Below are positions 1 to 8,425 of a stretch of 64,000 nucleotides of DNA, piece by piece. This DNA comes from Ruegeria sp. R14_0 (GTDB taxonomy: Bacteria; Pseudomonadota; Alphaproteobacteria; Rhodobacterales; Rhodobacteraceae), in NCBI RefSeq assembly GCF_017743975.1, contig NZ_JAGHRC010000006.1:186001-250000 (forward strand). The letters are read 5' to 3'. Both the position numbers and the translations under genes were made by a program. The notes under the pieces are model-generated. The model saw only the letters and a program-made list of their open reading frames with translations, was not told the DNA's origin and made no database searches. Within the stretch, counting starts at the first letter, position 1. Every line of letters starts with the position of its first letter.

Positions 1-9
1 ATGTTGTGA
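1..9 (+). CDS. 3' end of an upstream gene (possibly bioD)
   Basis: Only two codons and a TGA stop at 7-9 are visible. The stop overlaps the GTG start of bioA in a GTGA arrangement typical of translationally coupled operon genes. In alphaproteobacterial biotin operons the gene before bioA is usually bioD, but nothing in these nine bases proves it. Confidence 0.35.
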   Translation: ML

Positions 10-1292
10 CCGCGCTGGAATTTGACGCCCAAAATCTGTGGCACCCTTACACAAACGTTCTGAACCCCGGCCCGATGCACCTGATCACCGAGGCGGACGG
101 GGTCTGGCTGACCCGTGAGGATGGCACCCGGATGATCGACGCCATGTCGTCATGGTGGTGCGCGGTGCACGGGCATCGTCATCCTGCGATCACAGCGGCG
201 ATGCAGGCGCAGTTGCAACAGATGCCACATGTGATGTTCGGGGGCCTGACTCATAACCCGGCGATTGAGCTCGGGCGCACCTTGGTGGATCTGCTGCCCG
301 ATGGCCTTGACCGGATTTTCTATAGCGACAGCGGATCGGTCGCGATCGAGGTCGCGTTGAAAATGGCCGTTCAGTATCAGATGGCGCTGGGGAACACCGG
401 ACGCACGCAATTCGCCACGATCCGGGGCGGCTATCATGGCGATACGTGGAAGGCGATGAGTGTCTGTGACCCCGTAAACGGCATGCACGGGCTGTTTAGC
501 GGGGCGCTCTCGATCCAGCATTTCCTGCCGCGTCCGCCCATCTCGTTCGATGAGGACTGGACGGATGATTCCAGTTTGAACGGGCTGGACGCATTGGAGG
601 AACTGCTGGAGGACAAGGCGGATCAGATCGCGGCGCTGATCCTCGAACCCGTGGTACAAGGCGCGGGTGGTATGTACTTCTATCACCCCAAGTGGCTGAT
701 GCGCGCGCAAGAGCTGTGCAAGGCTCATGATGTGCTCGTGATTTTTGATGAAATCGCCACTGGTTTCGGTCGTACAGGCGAGTTGTTTGCGATGCAGCAC
801 GCGGGCGTTGTTCCTGACATCGTCTGCCTCGGCAAGGCGCTGACCGGCGGGCACATCACTTTGTCCGCGACCGTTGCCACCGAGATGGTCGCCCGCAGGA
901 TCGGTGAAAGCGAGGCCGGTGTTCTGATGCATGGTCCGACCTATATGGCGAACCCGCTGGCTTGCGCGGCCGCTCTGGCAAGCCTGAACCAGTTGTCCGT
1001 TCGGGATTGGCGCGCCGAGGTTGATGGCATTGCCGAACAAATGAAGCAAGAGCTTGCCCCTGCGCGCGACTTGCCCGGTGTCGCTGATGTGCGTGTTCTT
1101 GGCGCTATCGGGGTCATTGAGATGGAGCAATGGGTTGACCCGTCGGTTGCCCATTCTTTGGCACCGGAAACAGGCGTTTGGCTACGGCCATTTGCACGCA
1201 ACATCTACTGCATGCCACCCTTCATTATCTCAGCTGATGAACTCAGCCGTGTGACCGCGGCAATGGTTTCGCTGGTTCGGGGCATGTCATGA
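6..1292 (+). CDS. bioA: Adenosylmethionine-8-amino-7-oxononanoate aminotransferase
   Basis: PLP-dependent class III aminotransferase that makes 7,8-diaminopelargonate from 7-keto-8-aminopelargonate, with S-adenosylmethionine as amino donor, in the cytoplasmic biotin pathway. The 428-residue length is normal for BioA. Visible family motifs are HPYT near the N-terminus, the GSVAIEVALKMA helix near residue 120, IFDEIATGFGRTG, and the Schiff-base lysine in LGKALTGG (Lys277). The start is GTG at 6, overlapping the stop of the preceding gene, so its ribosome-binding site lies outside the window. The stop overlaps the bioG start by ATGA. Followed by bioG and bioC, which fixes the assignment as BioA rather than another omega-aminotransferase. 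Confidence 0.95.
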   Translation: MTALEFDAQNLWHPYTNVLNPGPMHLITEADGVWLTREDGTRMIDAMSSWWCAVHGHRHPAITAAMQAQLQQMPHVMFGGLTHNPAIELGRTLVDLLPDGLDRIFYSDSGSVAIEVALKMAVQYQMALGNTGRTQFATIRGGYHGDTWKAMSVCDPVNGMHGLFSGALSIQHFLPRPPISFDEDWTDDSSLNGLDALEELLEDKADQIAALILEPVVQGAGGMYFYHPKWLMRAQELCKAHDVLVIFDEIATGFGRTGELFAMQHAGVVPDIVCLGKALTGGHITLSATVATEMVARRIGESEAGVLMHGPTYMANPLACAAALASLNQLSVRDWRAEVDGIAEQMKQELAPARDLPGVADVRVLGAIGVIEMEQWVDPSVAHSLAPETGVWLRPFARNIYCMPPFIISADELSRVTAAMVSLVRGMS

Positions 1293-1909
1293 ATCAGAGA
1301 TGGTTGTCGCGCAATGGTACGAATGATCTGATCCTGATCTTTGGCGGGTGGGCGCTGGGAGCCGCGCCATTTGCAGGCCTTATCGGGGGTGCAGATGTGC
1401 TGTTCGTTGATGACTATGCCCAGTTGGACGATCCGCTGCCGGATCTTGAACAATATGACCAGGTTGATCTGATCGCCTTTTCCTTTGGCGTTGCCTCAGC
1501 GGGCCATTGGTTGGCACAAACTGGATTCCGCCCTAATCGCATGGTTGCGGTCAGCGGCACCTTGCGTCCAGCAGACCCTGAGCACGGTATTGCCCCGGAT
1601 ATGATCCGCGCCACGGCAGACAATCTGACCGAAAGCAGCTTTGCCAAGTTCTGTCGTCGCGCGGGTTTGGATGGGCCCGCACCTGAGATTGACATAGCCG
1701 CTGCGCAGGCCGAACTTCTCGCCGTGATTGACCGTGGCGATGCCCCACACGCGGCGTTCGACCGGATCTGGATTCCTGAACGGGACCGGGTCATTCCGAC
1801 GCTCGCTCAAGAGGCCGCTTGGGCCGATCAACTTGACGCCGTGCGCAGAATTGCTGCCCCGCATGTTCCATTTCGTGGTGGCCAAAGCTGGCAGGAGTGG
1901 TTGTCATGA
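1289..1909 (+). CDS. bioG: BioG-type pimeloyl-ACP methyl ester carboxylesterase
   Basis: Alpha/beta-hydrolase of the BioG (DUF452) family. It would hydrolyse pimeloyl-ACP methyl ester to free pimeloyl-ACP, closing the BioC-primed fatty-acid-synthase route to pimelate. The 206 residues include an oxyanion segment GGWALG (Trp21), a nucleophile elbow AFSFG (Ser65), Asp166 in ERDRV and His192 in PHVPF, a plausible Ser-Asp-His triad. ATGA overlaps on both sides (bioA stop, bioC start) show tight operon coupling. BioG replaces the BioH esterase of enteric bacteria. The role comes from family and neighbours; the triad is read from the sequence. Confidence 0.88.
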   Translation: MNQRWLSRNGTNDLILIFGGWALGAAPFAGLIGGADVLFVDDYAQLDDPLPDLEQYDQVDLIAFSFGVASAGHWLAQTGFRPNRMVAVSGTLRPADPEHGIAPDMIRATADNLTESSFAKFCRRAGLDGPAPEIDIAAAQAELLAVIDRGDAPHAAFDRIWIPERDRVIPTLAQEAAWADQLDAVRRIAAPHVPFRGGQSWQEWLS

Positions 1910-2664
1910 ACGCTCAGATCAGTGACCGGGTACAACGCAGCTTCAGCCGCAGTTTTCGCAGCTACCATGCCTCGGCGAGCCAACAGGCCGAAATCGCGGA
2001 TCGCTTGGTGCATGAAATGCGCATTGGCGATGCACCCGTGCACTTTGCGACCGCTTTGGAATTTGGGTGTGGTACAGGGCATCTGACACATAGACTGTGT
2101 ACCGCATTCGATTTTGAAAACCTGACGGTCAATGACTTGTCACCCGAAGCGGCGGAGACAGCTGCAGCTGTCGGCGCGGCGTTCATGTGCGGGGATGCCG
2201 AAACGGTTGAATGGCCCCATCGGCCCGATCTGATCACTTCGGCGTCGATGATCCAATGGCTGCACGACCCCCTACGCTTTTTGCAACGCGCGGCGCAATC
2301 TCTTGCCCCGGGGGGATGGTTGGCTGTGTCCGGCTTTGGGCCCGAGCAATACCGGGAACTTGTACGTGTCGGGTCAAATGCCAAAGCACCGGGCCTATGC
2401 GGCTCGAACGATCTGGTTGCGGCAGTCGAAGGGCAGTTGGACATCGTATCCAGTGGCGAGAGCCTCTCATCACTGTATTTCCCATCCCCGAGAAAGGTAC
2501 TCGAGCACTTGCGCAAAACCGGGGTCAACGGGCGGGCGCAGAAGGTTTGGACAAAAACCAGCCTTGCGCAATTCACGGATCACTACGTCCGGGATTTTGG
2601 CACCGATGCCGGTGTTTCGCTGACCTATCATCCAACCTGGATCATTGCGCGCAAACCTTGGTAA
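1906..2664 (+). CDS. bioC: Malonyl-ACP O-methyltransferase
   Basis: SAM-dependent class I methyltransferase that methylates the free carboxyl of malonyl-ACP to start pimelate synthesis on the fatty-acid machinery. The 252 residues carry the SAM-binding motif LEFGCGTGH about 50 residues in and the QWLHDP segment that BioC proteins share after motif III. The start is taken as ATG 1906, which overlaps the bioG stop as ATGA; an in-frame GTG nine bases upstream would put the start inside bioG. Last gene of the visible biotin operon; the convergent adhesin gene ends 32 bases downstream. Confidence 0.92.
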   Translation: MNAQISDRVQRSFSRSFRSYHASASQQAEIADRLVHEMRIGDAPVHFATALEFGCGTGHLTHRLCTAFDFENLTVNDLSPEAAETAAAVGAAFMCGDAETVEWPHRPDLITSASMIQWLHDPLRFLQRAAQSLAPGGWLAVSGFGPEQYRELVRVGSNAKAPGLCGSNDLVAAVEGQLDIVSSGESLSSLYFPSPRKVLEHLRKTGVNGRAQKVWTKTSLAQFTDHYVRDFGTDAGVSLTYHPTWIIARKPW

Positions 2665-2696
2665 ACCCGTAAGGGCGTCGCTGGGTCATGCAATGC

Positions 2697-5600
2697 CTAC
2701 CAGTCGATACGCTCATAGGCTTCGGTCTGGATGCACGAGATTTCGGGGCCTGATTGGGTCAAGACGGCTTCGGCCATGACATCTGCATCCTGATCCCCAT
2801 CTTGGCCAGTCTGTTCCATATGCCAAGGGGCGGGGGTGCCGGTGTTGGAGGATGCTGCGAATGTGTCGGCCAGTTCCGCTTCCTCACCTTTGGCACCGAT
2901 GTGGGCAAGACCTACATCCAACTCGAACGGGGTTTCAGATGTCACTTTGGCTCCGTTGAATCTTGTGTCGGTAACGATGATTTCACCTTCGATGGTGCCT
3001 TCGAAACCGGGCGGTGGAGAAATTTCAAGATAGCCTAGGTCCCAACCCGACAGATCAGCTGGGCTTCCATCGGCGATCACTGAATCCTCGCCACTTATCA
3101 ACAAGGTGCCGGGCGGTAGCCCGTCCAGAGATACAACGGCCTGATCGGTTTCCTGGTCCAGTTCTACCGCAACCTCAAATGTGCCGGTATCGCTGAGTGA
3201 CGGTTGAGGGTCTGCCTGCAAAATCTCGCGGCCGTCGGTCCCCGGACCTTCCCATTCCAATTTCAGACCCGCGCGGCCATAATTTTCGAAATACCGGACT
3301 TCGATGTCATATGTCCCCGGTTCAAGGTCAATTTCGCAGGAACGCGTTCGAAACCCGTGCAAGCCGTCATTGGTGATGACCCGTTCTCCGTTGATGAATA
3401 CGGCGACACCGTCGTCTGCTCCGGCGAAGAAACTGTAGGATCCGCCTTCTTCAACGGTGACCTGCCCCTCGAGTTTGGCGCCGAACGTATCTTTCGACCC
3501 ACCGTCCCAGAACGAATCCCTGCTGTTTTCATAGTTGATTTCCGGGACAAATTCCTGGTGTGTTGGCTCAGCGGTCCAGTCAATATCGTCCAACTTGGTC
3601 AACCGGGTATCCGTGTCAAAGTAGCTGGCATGGAATCCACCGACCATTTTCGCCGTGGGCGGGGTCACGGTCGCCGCGTTCACTTCGAAAGTTAGGGTCT
3701 GAACACCATTATGGCTGCTGTTCTCTCCGGTCGGTGTTGAATGGCGCAAAGAGGCTTCAACCGTGCCACAAAACTCGGGCGGGGGCGTCAATGCCAGCAT
3801 ACCACCCTGCCATCCTTCGAGTTCCACGGTTCCGTGCGCGTCAGCGACGAATGTGGTGTCACCGGCCTCGACAAGCGTTCCCGCCGGCAGGTCCCCGAGT
3901 TCGAATTTGCTTGCGTCCGTCAGATTCAGCGTTCCCGCGTCGACTTCTATCGCCAGAGGCATCCCGGACACGGTCTGCGCCTCGGACAGCGCTGGCGCGG
4001 TCACCAGTTCCCGGCCATCAAGGCCAGGTCCTTCCCACTCGAGTTTCAATCCAGCACGGCCGTGGTTTTCAAAGTAGCGGATTTCAATCGCGTGCGTGCC
4101 GGGTTCCAATTCTATCTCGCCGGTTCGTGTTCGAAACCCGTGCTCCCCGTCATTTTCCACGACCGGCTGGCCGTTGATAACAAGTATTGCGCCGTCATCA
4201 GCTCCTAGAAAGAAGGTGAATGTCCCTCCTTCTTCGACTTCGATATTGCCTTTGACTTCAACGCCAAACGTATCCTTCGATCCGCCGTTCCAAAAGCTAT
4301 CGTGGCTATTGGAGTAGTTAACCTCGGACATGACTTCCTGGTGGGTTGGGTCTGCGGACCAATCCAGATCGTCCAGTTTGGACAGGCGTTGGTCGACGTC
4401 GAAGTACTTGGCGCTGAAACCCGTCGAGAACGTCATTTCTGCTGTATCGGCAACGTTCACGGTGAAGCTTTCGGTCAGACTTAATCCGCCCTCGTCAATC
4501 ACCTTGACCTCCACTTTGACTGAGGCCGCCTCTTCAAAGTCCAAAGCCACGCCGGGCTTTAGGCGCAGCTGATTGTCAACGACCTCAAACCTGTCGTCAG
4601 ACACTTCGAACCGATGTGTATCTCCCAGATCCGGGTCGTCAAAGCTAAGTTGGCCAACGACCGCGCCGCTGATGTTTTCCGCAACTGTCTGCTCGGCCGC
4701 AGTCAATGTTATGTTGTCGATCAGCGCGCCATAACTGTCATTTTCGCCTTGGGGTTCGCGCAGCTCCAGCGTGTCTTTCCCGGTCCCTACGACCTGCAGC
4801 TTGAACGTCTCCCAATCAGCTGACTGCGGGTCCAGCTTGGCAACCAGGTTTCCATTCCAGTATACCTCGACGGTATCGGTGCCTCCGGCAAGGCGCTCGC
4901 GCAGGTCAAGGCCCAAGTCATAAAGCTGACCCCCTTCGGTTTGAATGACCTGAGAGATACTGTCGACGCCATGGGCGTGGTCCATCTCAAGCAGTTGGTT
5001 ACCCTCGGACGCTTCGACCCGCCCAAGTTGGTTCCAAATCTCCATTCCGTTTGCGTTCTGCCATGATCCAGTGTCATCCGTTTCGAACCCCTTCCAGCGT
5101 CCCCGGGCGACATCGAATTCTTCAAAACTGCCATGCTTGATGAGGTTATCGGGGTCGTTGTTCAACGCGAGACTGTACGGCCCCTCGTTGACGTCAAGGA
5201 CATCGACGGTGAAGCGTTCTGTCAGGCTGAGGCCGCCTGCGTCAGTAACGGTGACGTCGACGTCGATCTGCGCTTCCTCTTCATGGTTCAGCGTGACACC
5301 GGGCTTCAACTGCAGCTGGCCGTTCACGACCTCGAACCGGTCATCAGAGACGTCATAGCGATGGGTATCCGCCGCGTCGGGGTCCACCACCGAGAGGGGT
5401 CCGATCACGGCCCCTTGCGCATTTTCCGCCACAGTTGCGTTGTCCAAGGACAGCGCCTCCGGCCCCTCGTTGACGTCAAGGACATCGACGGTGAAGCGTT
5501 CTGTCAGGCTGAGGCCGCCTGCGTCAGTAACGGTGACGTCGACATCAATCTGTGCTGCCTCTTCATGGTTCAGCGTGACACCGGGCTTCAACTGCAGCTG

Positions 5601-6548
5601 GCCGTTCACGACCTCGAACCGGTCATCAGAGACGTCATAGCGATGGGTATCCGCCGCGTCGGGGTCCACCACCGAGAGAGTTCCGATCACGGCTCCTTGC
5701 GCATTTTCCGCCACAGTTGCGTTGTCAAGCGACAGCGTCTCCGGCCTCTCGTTGACCTCAAGAACATCGACGGTGAAGCGTTCTGTCAGGCTGAGGCCGC
5801 CTGCGTCAGTAACGGTGACGTCGACGTCGATCTGCGCTGCTTCTTCATGGTTCAGCGTGACACCGGGCTTCAACTGCAGCAGGCCGTCCACGATCTCGAA
5901 CCGGTCATCAGAGACGTCATAGCGATGGGTATCCGCCGCGTCGGGGTCCACCACCGAAAGGGTTCCGATCACGGCTCCTTGCGCATTTTCCGCCACAGTT
6001 GCGTTGTCCAGTGAAAGGACTTCAGGAGCCGAGTTTTGGTCCTCCGCAATAGGAGGCTGCATGGTGCTTGCTTCGGTTGAATTGGCGGCTGCGGGCACAC
6101 GGTCCGGCGAAACGTCAACTTTCGGCGCTTGGCCCGGACTTGAGACCGTCTTTTGCGTTTGCTCGGCAACGCTAATACTGACTGCAGGCGCTGATGCCGT
6201 CAGCGGAATGTCCGTTTCTGTGTCGCTAACTGAGCTGGCTTCTGCGTTTCTGTTATGGGTTGCCACAGGGGCGACCACAGCGGCCTGACTATCCAAGCTG
6301 CCAGCCGACCGCTGCGCAATATCTATTTCGACGCGTTGTTCTGCCGGCGCGCCTTCGCCTTTGCCCTGTTGTTCCAGTTTCCCGCAAGCCTGCTCGCCCG
6401 TGTGGAGCGTGCTGCGGGTCGGGTCGTCATTTGCACTCGGCGTGCTGTGCGAGAGGTGCGAAATGATGTCTTCTTTGTCGTCCGAATCCGATTTAGCGGA
6501 CTGCACGTGAAAACTCAGGTTATTATCCAAATTTCCCATCGCCAACAT
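2697..6548 (-). CDS. Large cadherin-like/PA14 repeat adhesin, probable type I secretion substrate
   Basis: 1283-residue predicted surface or secreted protein. It has no Sec signal peptide: the acidic N-terminus is polar and disordered-looking to about residue 175. Then come three almost identical 94-residue cadherin-like repeats (about 177-458), a lectin-like segment opening NLIKHGSFEEF (about 462-610), a divergent fourth cadherin-like repeat (about 620-697), and two copies of a module made of a PA14-like domain (about 705-848 and 968-1111) plus a short beta domain. Paired calcium-type acidic motifs (DPDAADTH, VTVTDAGG) recur. No glycine-rich RTX nonapeptides were seen. The start is ambiguous among TTG 6554, ATG 6548 and ATG 6539; 6548 was chosen for its distance from an AGGT stretch. 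Divergent from a type I secretion cassette, so it is inferred to be its substrate. Confidence 0.82.
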   Translation of the reverse strand: MLAMGNLDNNLSFHVQSAKSDSDDKEDIISHLSHSTPSANDDPTRSTLHTGEQACGKLEQQGKGEGAPAEQRVEIDIAQRSAGSLDSQAAVVAPVATHNRNAEASSVSDTETDIPLTASAPAVSISVAEQTQKTVSSPGQAPKVDVSPDRVPAAANSTEASTMQPPIAEDQNSAPEVLSLDNATVAENAQGAVIGTLSVVDPDAADTHRYDVSDDRFEIVDGLLQLKPGVTLNHEEAAQIDVDVTVTDAGGLSLTERFTVDVLEVNERPETLSLDNATVAENAQGAVIGTLSVVDPDAADTHRYDVSDDRFEVVNGQLQLKPGVTLNHEEAAQIDVDVTVTDAGGLSLTERFTVDVLDVNEGPEALSLDNATVAENAQGAVIGPLSVVDPDAADTHRYDVSDDRFEVVNGQLQLKPGVTLNHEEEAQIDVDVTVTDAGGLSLTERFTVDVLDVNEGPYSLALNNDPDNLIKHGSFEEFDVARGRWKGFETDDTGSWQNANGMEIWNQLGRVEASEGNQLLEMDHAHGVDSISQVIQTEGGQLYDLGLDLRERLAGGTDTVEVYWNGNLVAKLDPQSADWETFKLQVVGTGKDTLELREPQGENDSYGALIDNITLTAAEQTVAENISGAVVGQLSFDDPDLGDTHRFEVSDDRFEVVDNQLRLKPGVALDFEEAASVKVEVKVIDEGGLSLTESFTVNVADTAEMTFSTGFSAKYFDVDQRLSKLDDLDWSADPTHQEVMSEVNYSNSHDSFWNGGSKDTFGVEVKGNIEVEEGGTFTFFLGADDGAILVINGQPVVENDGEHGFRTRTGEIELEPGTHAIEIRYFENHGRAGLKLEWEGPGLDGRELVTAPALSEAQTVSGMPLAIEVDAGTLNLTDASKFELGDLPAGTLVEAGDTTFVADAHGTVELEGWQGGMLALTPPPEFCGTVEASLRHSTPTGENSSHNGVQTLTFEVNAATVTPPTAKMVGGFHASYFDTDTRLTKLDDIDWTAEPTHQEFVPEINYENSRDSFWDGGSKDTFGAKLEGQVTVEEGGSYSFFAGADDGVAVFINGERVITNDGLHGFRTRSCEIDLEPGTYDIEVRYFENYGRAGLKLEWEGPGTDGREILQADPQPSLSDTGTFEVAVELDQETDQAVVSLDGLPPGTLLISGEDSVIADGSPADLSGWDLGYLEISPPPGFEGTIEGEIIVTDTRFNGAKVTSETPFELDVGLAHIGAKGEEAELADTFAASSNTGTPAPWHMEQTGQDGDQDADVMAEAVLTQSGPEISCIQTEAYERIDW
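5179..6024 (-). repeat. Three tandem 282-bp coding repeats
   Basis: Units at 5179-5460, 5461-5742 and 5743-6024 are near-identical at DNA level, differing by scattered substitutions only. Each encodes one 94-residue cadherin-like domain of the adhesin. The high nucleotide identity points to recent duplication or gene conversion and makes copy-number change by recombination likely. A fourth, protein-level copy near 4460-4690 is strongly diverged. Confidence 0.92.
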
Positions 6549-6718
6549 CCCCAAGCTACCTGCTGATTCATCTTCTTCGATAGCACGGCAGGTGCCGGGG
6601 CTGGTGAATTAAGCATTTAAATTTAAAGGAAAGTCTTACAGAAACCTTGGCCCCAAGTTTACGGGTTTTAAACGCGTGCCGCTCATTTCATTGGCAAGAC
6701 CAAAGGGGCGAAGGCATC
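6549..6718. promoter_or_regulatory. Divergent promoter region between adhesin and secretion genes
   Basis: About 170 bases separate the divergent starts. The centre (about 6606-6632) is strikingly AT-rich for this genome and contains ATTTAAAT, suggesting promoter elements for one or both directions. The rightward gene has a GAAGG ribosome-binding sequence just before ATG 6719. No specific operator was recognised. Confidence 0.4.
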
Positions 6719-8425
6719 ATGGAACCGCGTGGATTTGTTGGCCGAATTGCGGCGCTTGAATTTGACATTCCGCTTTGGGTCGCATCGCTATCGATGAACG
6801 TTCTCTCGCTTTTGATGCCGATTTCTATCTTGCTGATTTTTGACCGGGTGATCCCGTTTCAGTCTTCGGAAACATTGCGGGTGCTGACAGTCGTTCTGGT
6901 AGTCGGCGCTGTTTTGGAGCTGCTGCTGAGGCATTGTCGAGCTGTTCTTTTGACGACCTCAGCCGAAAACGCGGCGGTCACGAACTACCGCCGGTTCATG
7001 ACCAAGGTTTTGAACGCAAACACGCGGGCGTTTTCCCGGGAACCCGCCAGCAGTTATGCAGAACGCTACAGCGCCATCGGGCAGCTCAGGGACTATCACT
7101 CCGGTCAGAACCAAACCCTGTCTATTGACTTGCCCTTCACGGTCTTGTTCATCGCGACGATCGGGTTGATCGGTGGTTGGTTGATTTTGGTGCCGCTGGG
7201 GGCGCTGTGCGTGGTCATCGGTTTTGCCGGGCTGATGCGGCGCGGGCAATGGCATCTGTTTAAACAGCGCAAGTCGCTGGATACGCGCCGGTACGCTTTT
7301 TTGTCCGAGCTTTTGTCCAACATGCCCACAGTCAAGGCAAACCGGATGGAGCCGCAGATGGCGCGCCGCTTTGAAATGCTTGAGGACCAGACGGTTGGGA
7401 TTAGTCGAAAACTGATCCAATTCTCTGGGTTTGCTCAGAGTTTTGGTGCCGTTTTTTCGCAGGTGGCCGTGGCTGCAATGGGTTTGTTGGGGGCCTATCT
7501 TGTCATTGTCGACCTGATCGGCATCGCGGAATTGGCCGCTTGTATGCTGCTGAATGGCAGGATCATTCAACCGCTGACGAAACTCATGGCGCTTTGGGTG
7601 CAATCCGAAAACGCGGCCCTGTCAAAAACGCGTTTGGCAGAGATCGACGCAATCGAAACACATCAGGATCTTGAGGTGAAGGATGGTGATCTGGAAGGTC
7701 GGATTGACGCAATAGGGCTGTCGTTGCGCGGTCCCCACAAAGACAGTCCGAGCTTTGTACCTGTCACTTTCCACACAGCATCGGGAAATGGAATTCTGAT
7801 CGAAGCTGCCGAAAGCTGGATGGTTAGTGCCTTGTATGACGCCATAACAGGGCAGCGAGCACCCGACGTCGGCGACATATTGATAGATGGCGCACCTGCT
7901 GTCAGCAAAACTGGTCGACGCGGCCGCAATGCGGTGGTCGTGTTGGAGGAAGAACCAGCCATTTTTTCGGGGACTCTTCTGGAGAACCTCAGCGCCTTCG
8001 GCGATGCGGATACGGTCGCGCGCGCGAGGCGGATTGCTGCTGCCCTCGGGTTGGAAAACCGAGTTTACCGTCTTCCTATGGGATATGCGACGCCGTTGAA
8101 CACCGGCTCCGTGTTTGAGGCTGACCCGGTAAACCGGCAATTGATCGCACTTACTCGCGCACTGGCTTTGCAGCCGCGGGTGATCTTGATGAATGAACCG
8201 ACAGCCGTTCTGGATACGCCAGAGCGCCAGGCGTTGGCAGAATACATGCGTACACTCTCACCTAGGGTCACGCTGATCATGGCAAGTCCCGACCCGCGGA
8301 TGAAACAACTGACAAACACAACTGTCCGCCTGAGCGCTTCAAAGGCCCTCGATCTGGCGGCCTGGGCAGTGGACGCAGACCTGGAACGCACTGCGTTGGA
8401 AACGTGGAAAAGAGGTGCGGCGTGA
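6719..8425 (+). CDS. Type I secretion ABC-exporter subunit with degenerate nucleotide-binding domain
   Basis: 568-residue exporter half-transporter: an ABC type 1 membrane domain (about residues 20-300, with several hydrophobic helices such as VASLSMNVLSLLMPISILL) followed by an ABC-like domain. The overall NBD fold is recognisable, for example IFSGTLLENL after the Q-loop position and EPTAVLD after Walker B. However, the Walker A region (about residues 355-370, ILIEAAESW) has no GxxGxGKS, the Walker B aspartate is Asn (LMNEPT), the LSGGQ signature is replaced by DPVNRQ, and the H-loop histidine is absent (MASPDPRM). The start is ATG 6719 with GAAGG upstream; an in-frame TTG at 6647 is less likely. 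It overlaps the next gene by GTGA, so the two subunits probably form a heterodimer. Confidence 0.85.
   Translation: MEPRGFVGRIAALEFDIPLWVASLSMNVLSLLMPISILLIFDRVIPFQSSETLRVLTVVLVVGAVLELLLRHCRAVLLTTSAENAAVTNYRRFMTKVLNANTRAFSREPASSYAERYSAIGQLRDYHSGQNQTLSIDLPFTVLFIATIGLIGGWLILVPLGALCVVIGFAGLMRRGQWHLFKQRKSLDTRRYAFLSELLSNMPTVKANRMEPQMARRFEMLEDQTVGISRKLIQFSGFAQSFGAVFSQVAVAAMGLLGAYLVIVDLIGIAELAACMLLNGRIIQPLTKLMALWVQSENAALSKTRLAEIDAIETHQDLEVKDGDLEGRIDAIGLSLRGPHKDSPSFVPVTFHTASGNGILIEAAESWMVSALYDAITGQRAPDVGDILIDGAPAVSKTGRRGRNAVVVLEEEPAIFSGTLLENLSAFGDADTVARARRIAAALGLENRVYRLPMGYATPLNTGSVFEADPVNRQLIALTRALALQPRVILMNEPTAVLDTPERQALAEYMRTLSPRVTLIMASPDPRMKQLTNTTVRLSASKALDLAAWAVDADLERTALETWKRGAA

Noticed and set aside
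5133..6014. 293-codon plus-strand frame across the adhesin repeats
   Set aside because: It arises because the three 282-bp repeats keep the antisense frame open; the real cadherin-like coding is on the minus strand.
5179..6024. CRISPR or intergenic repeat array
   Set aside because: Units are 282 bp, contiguous, in frame and protein-coding, with no short spacers.
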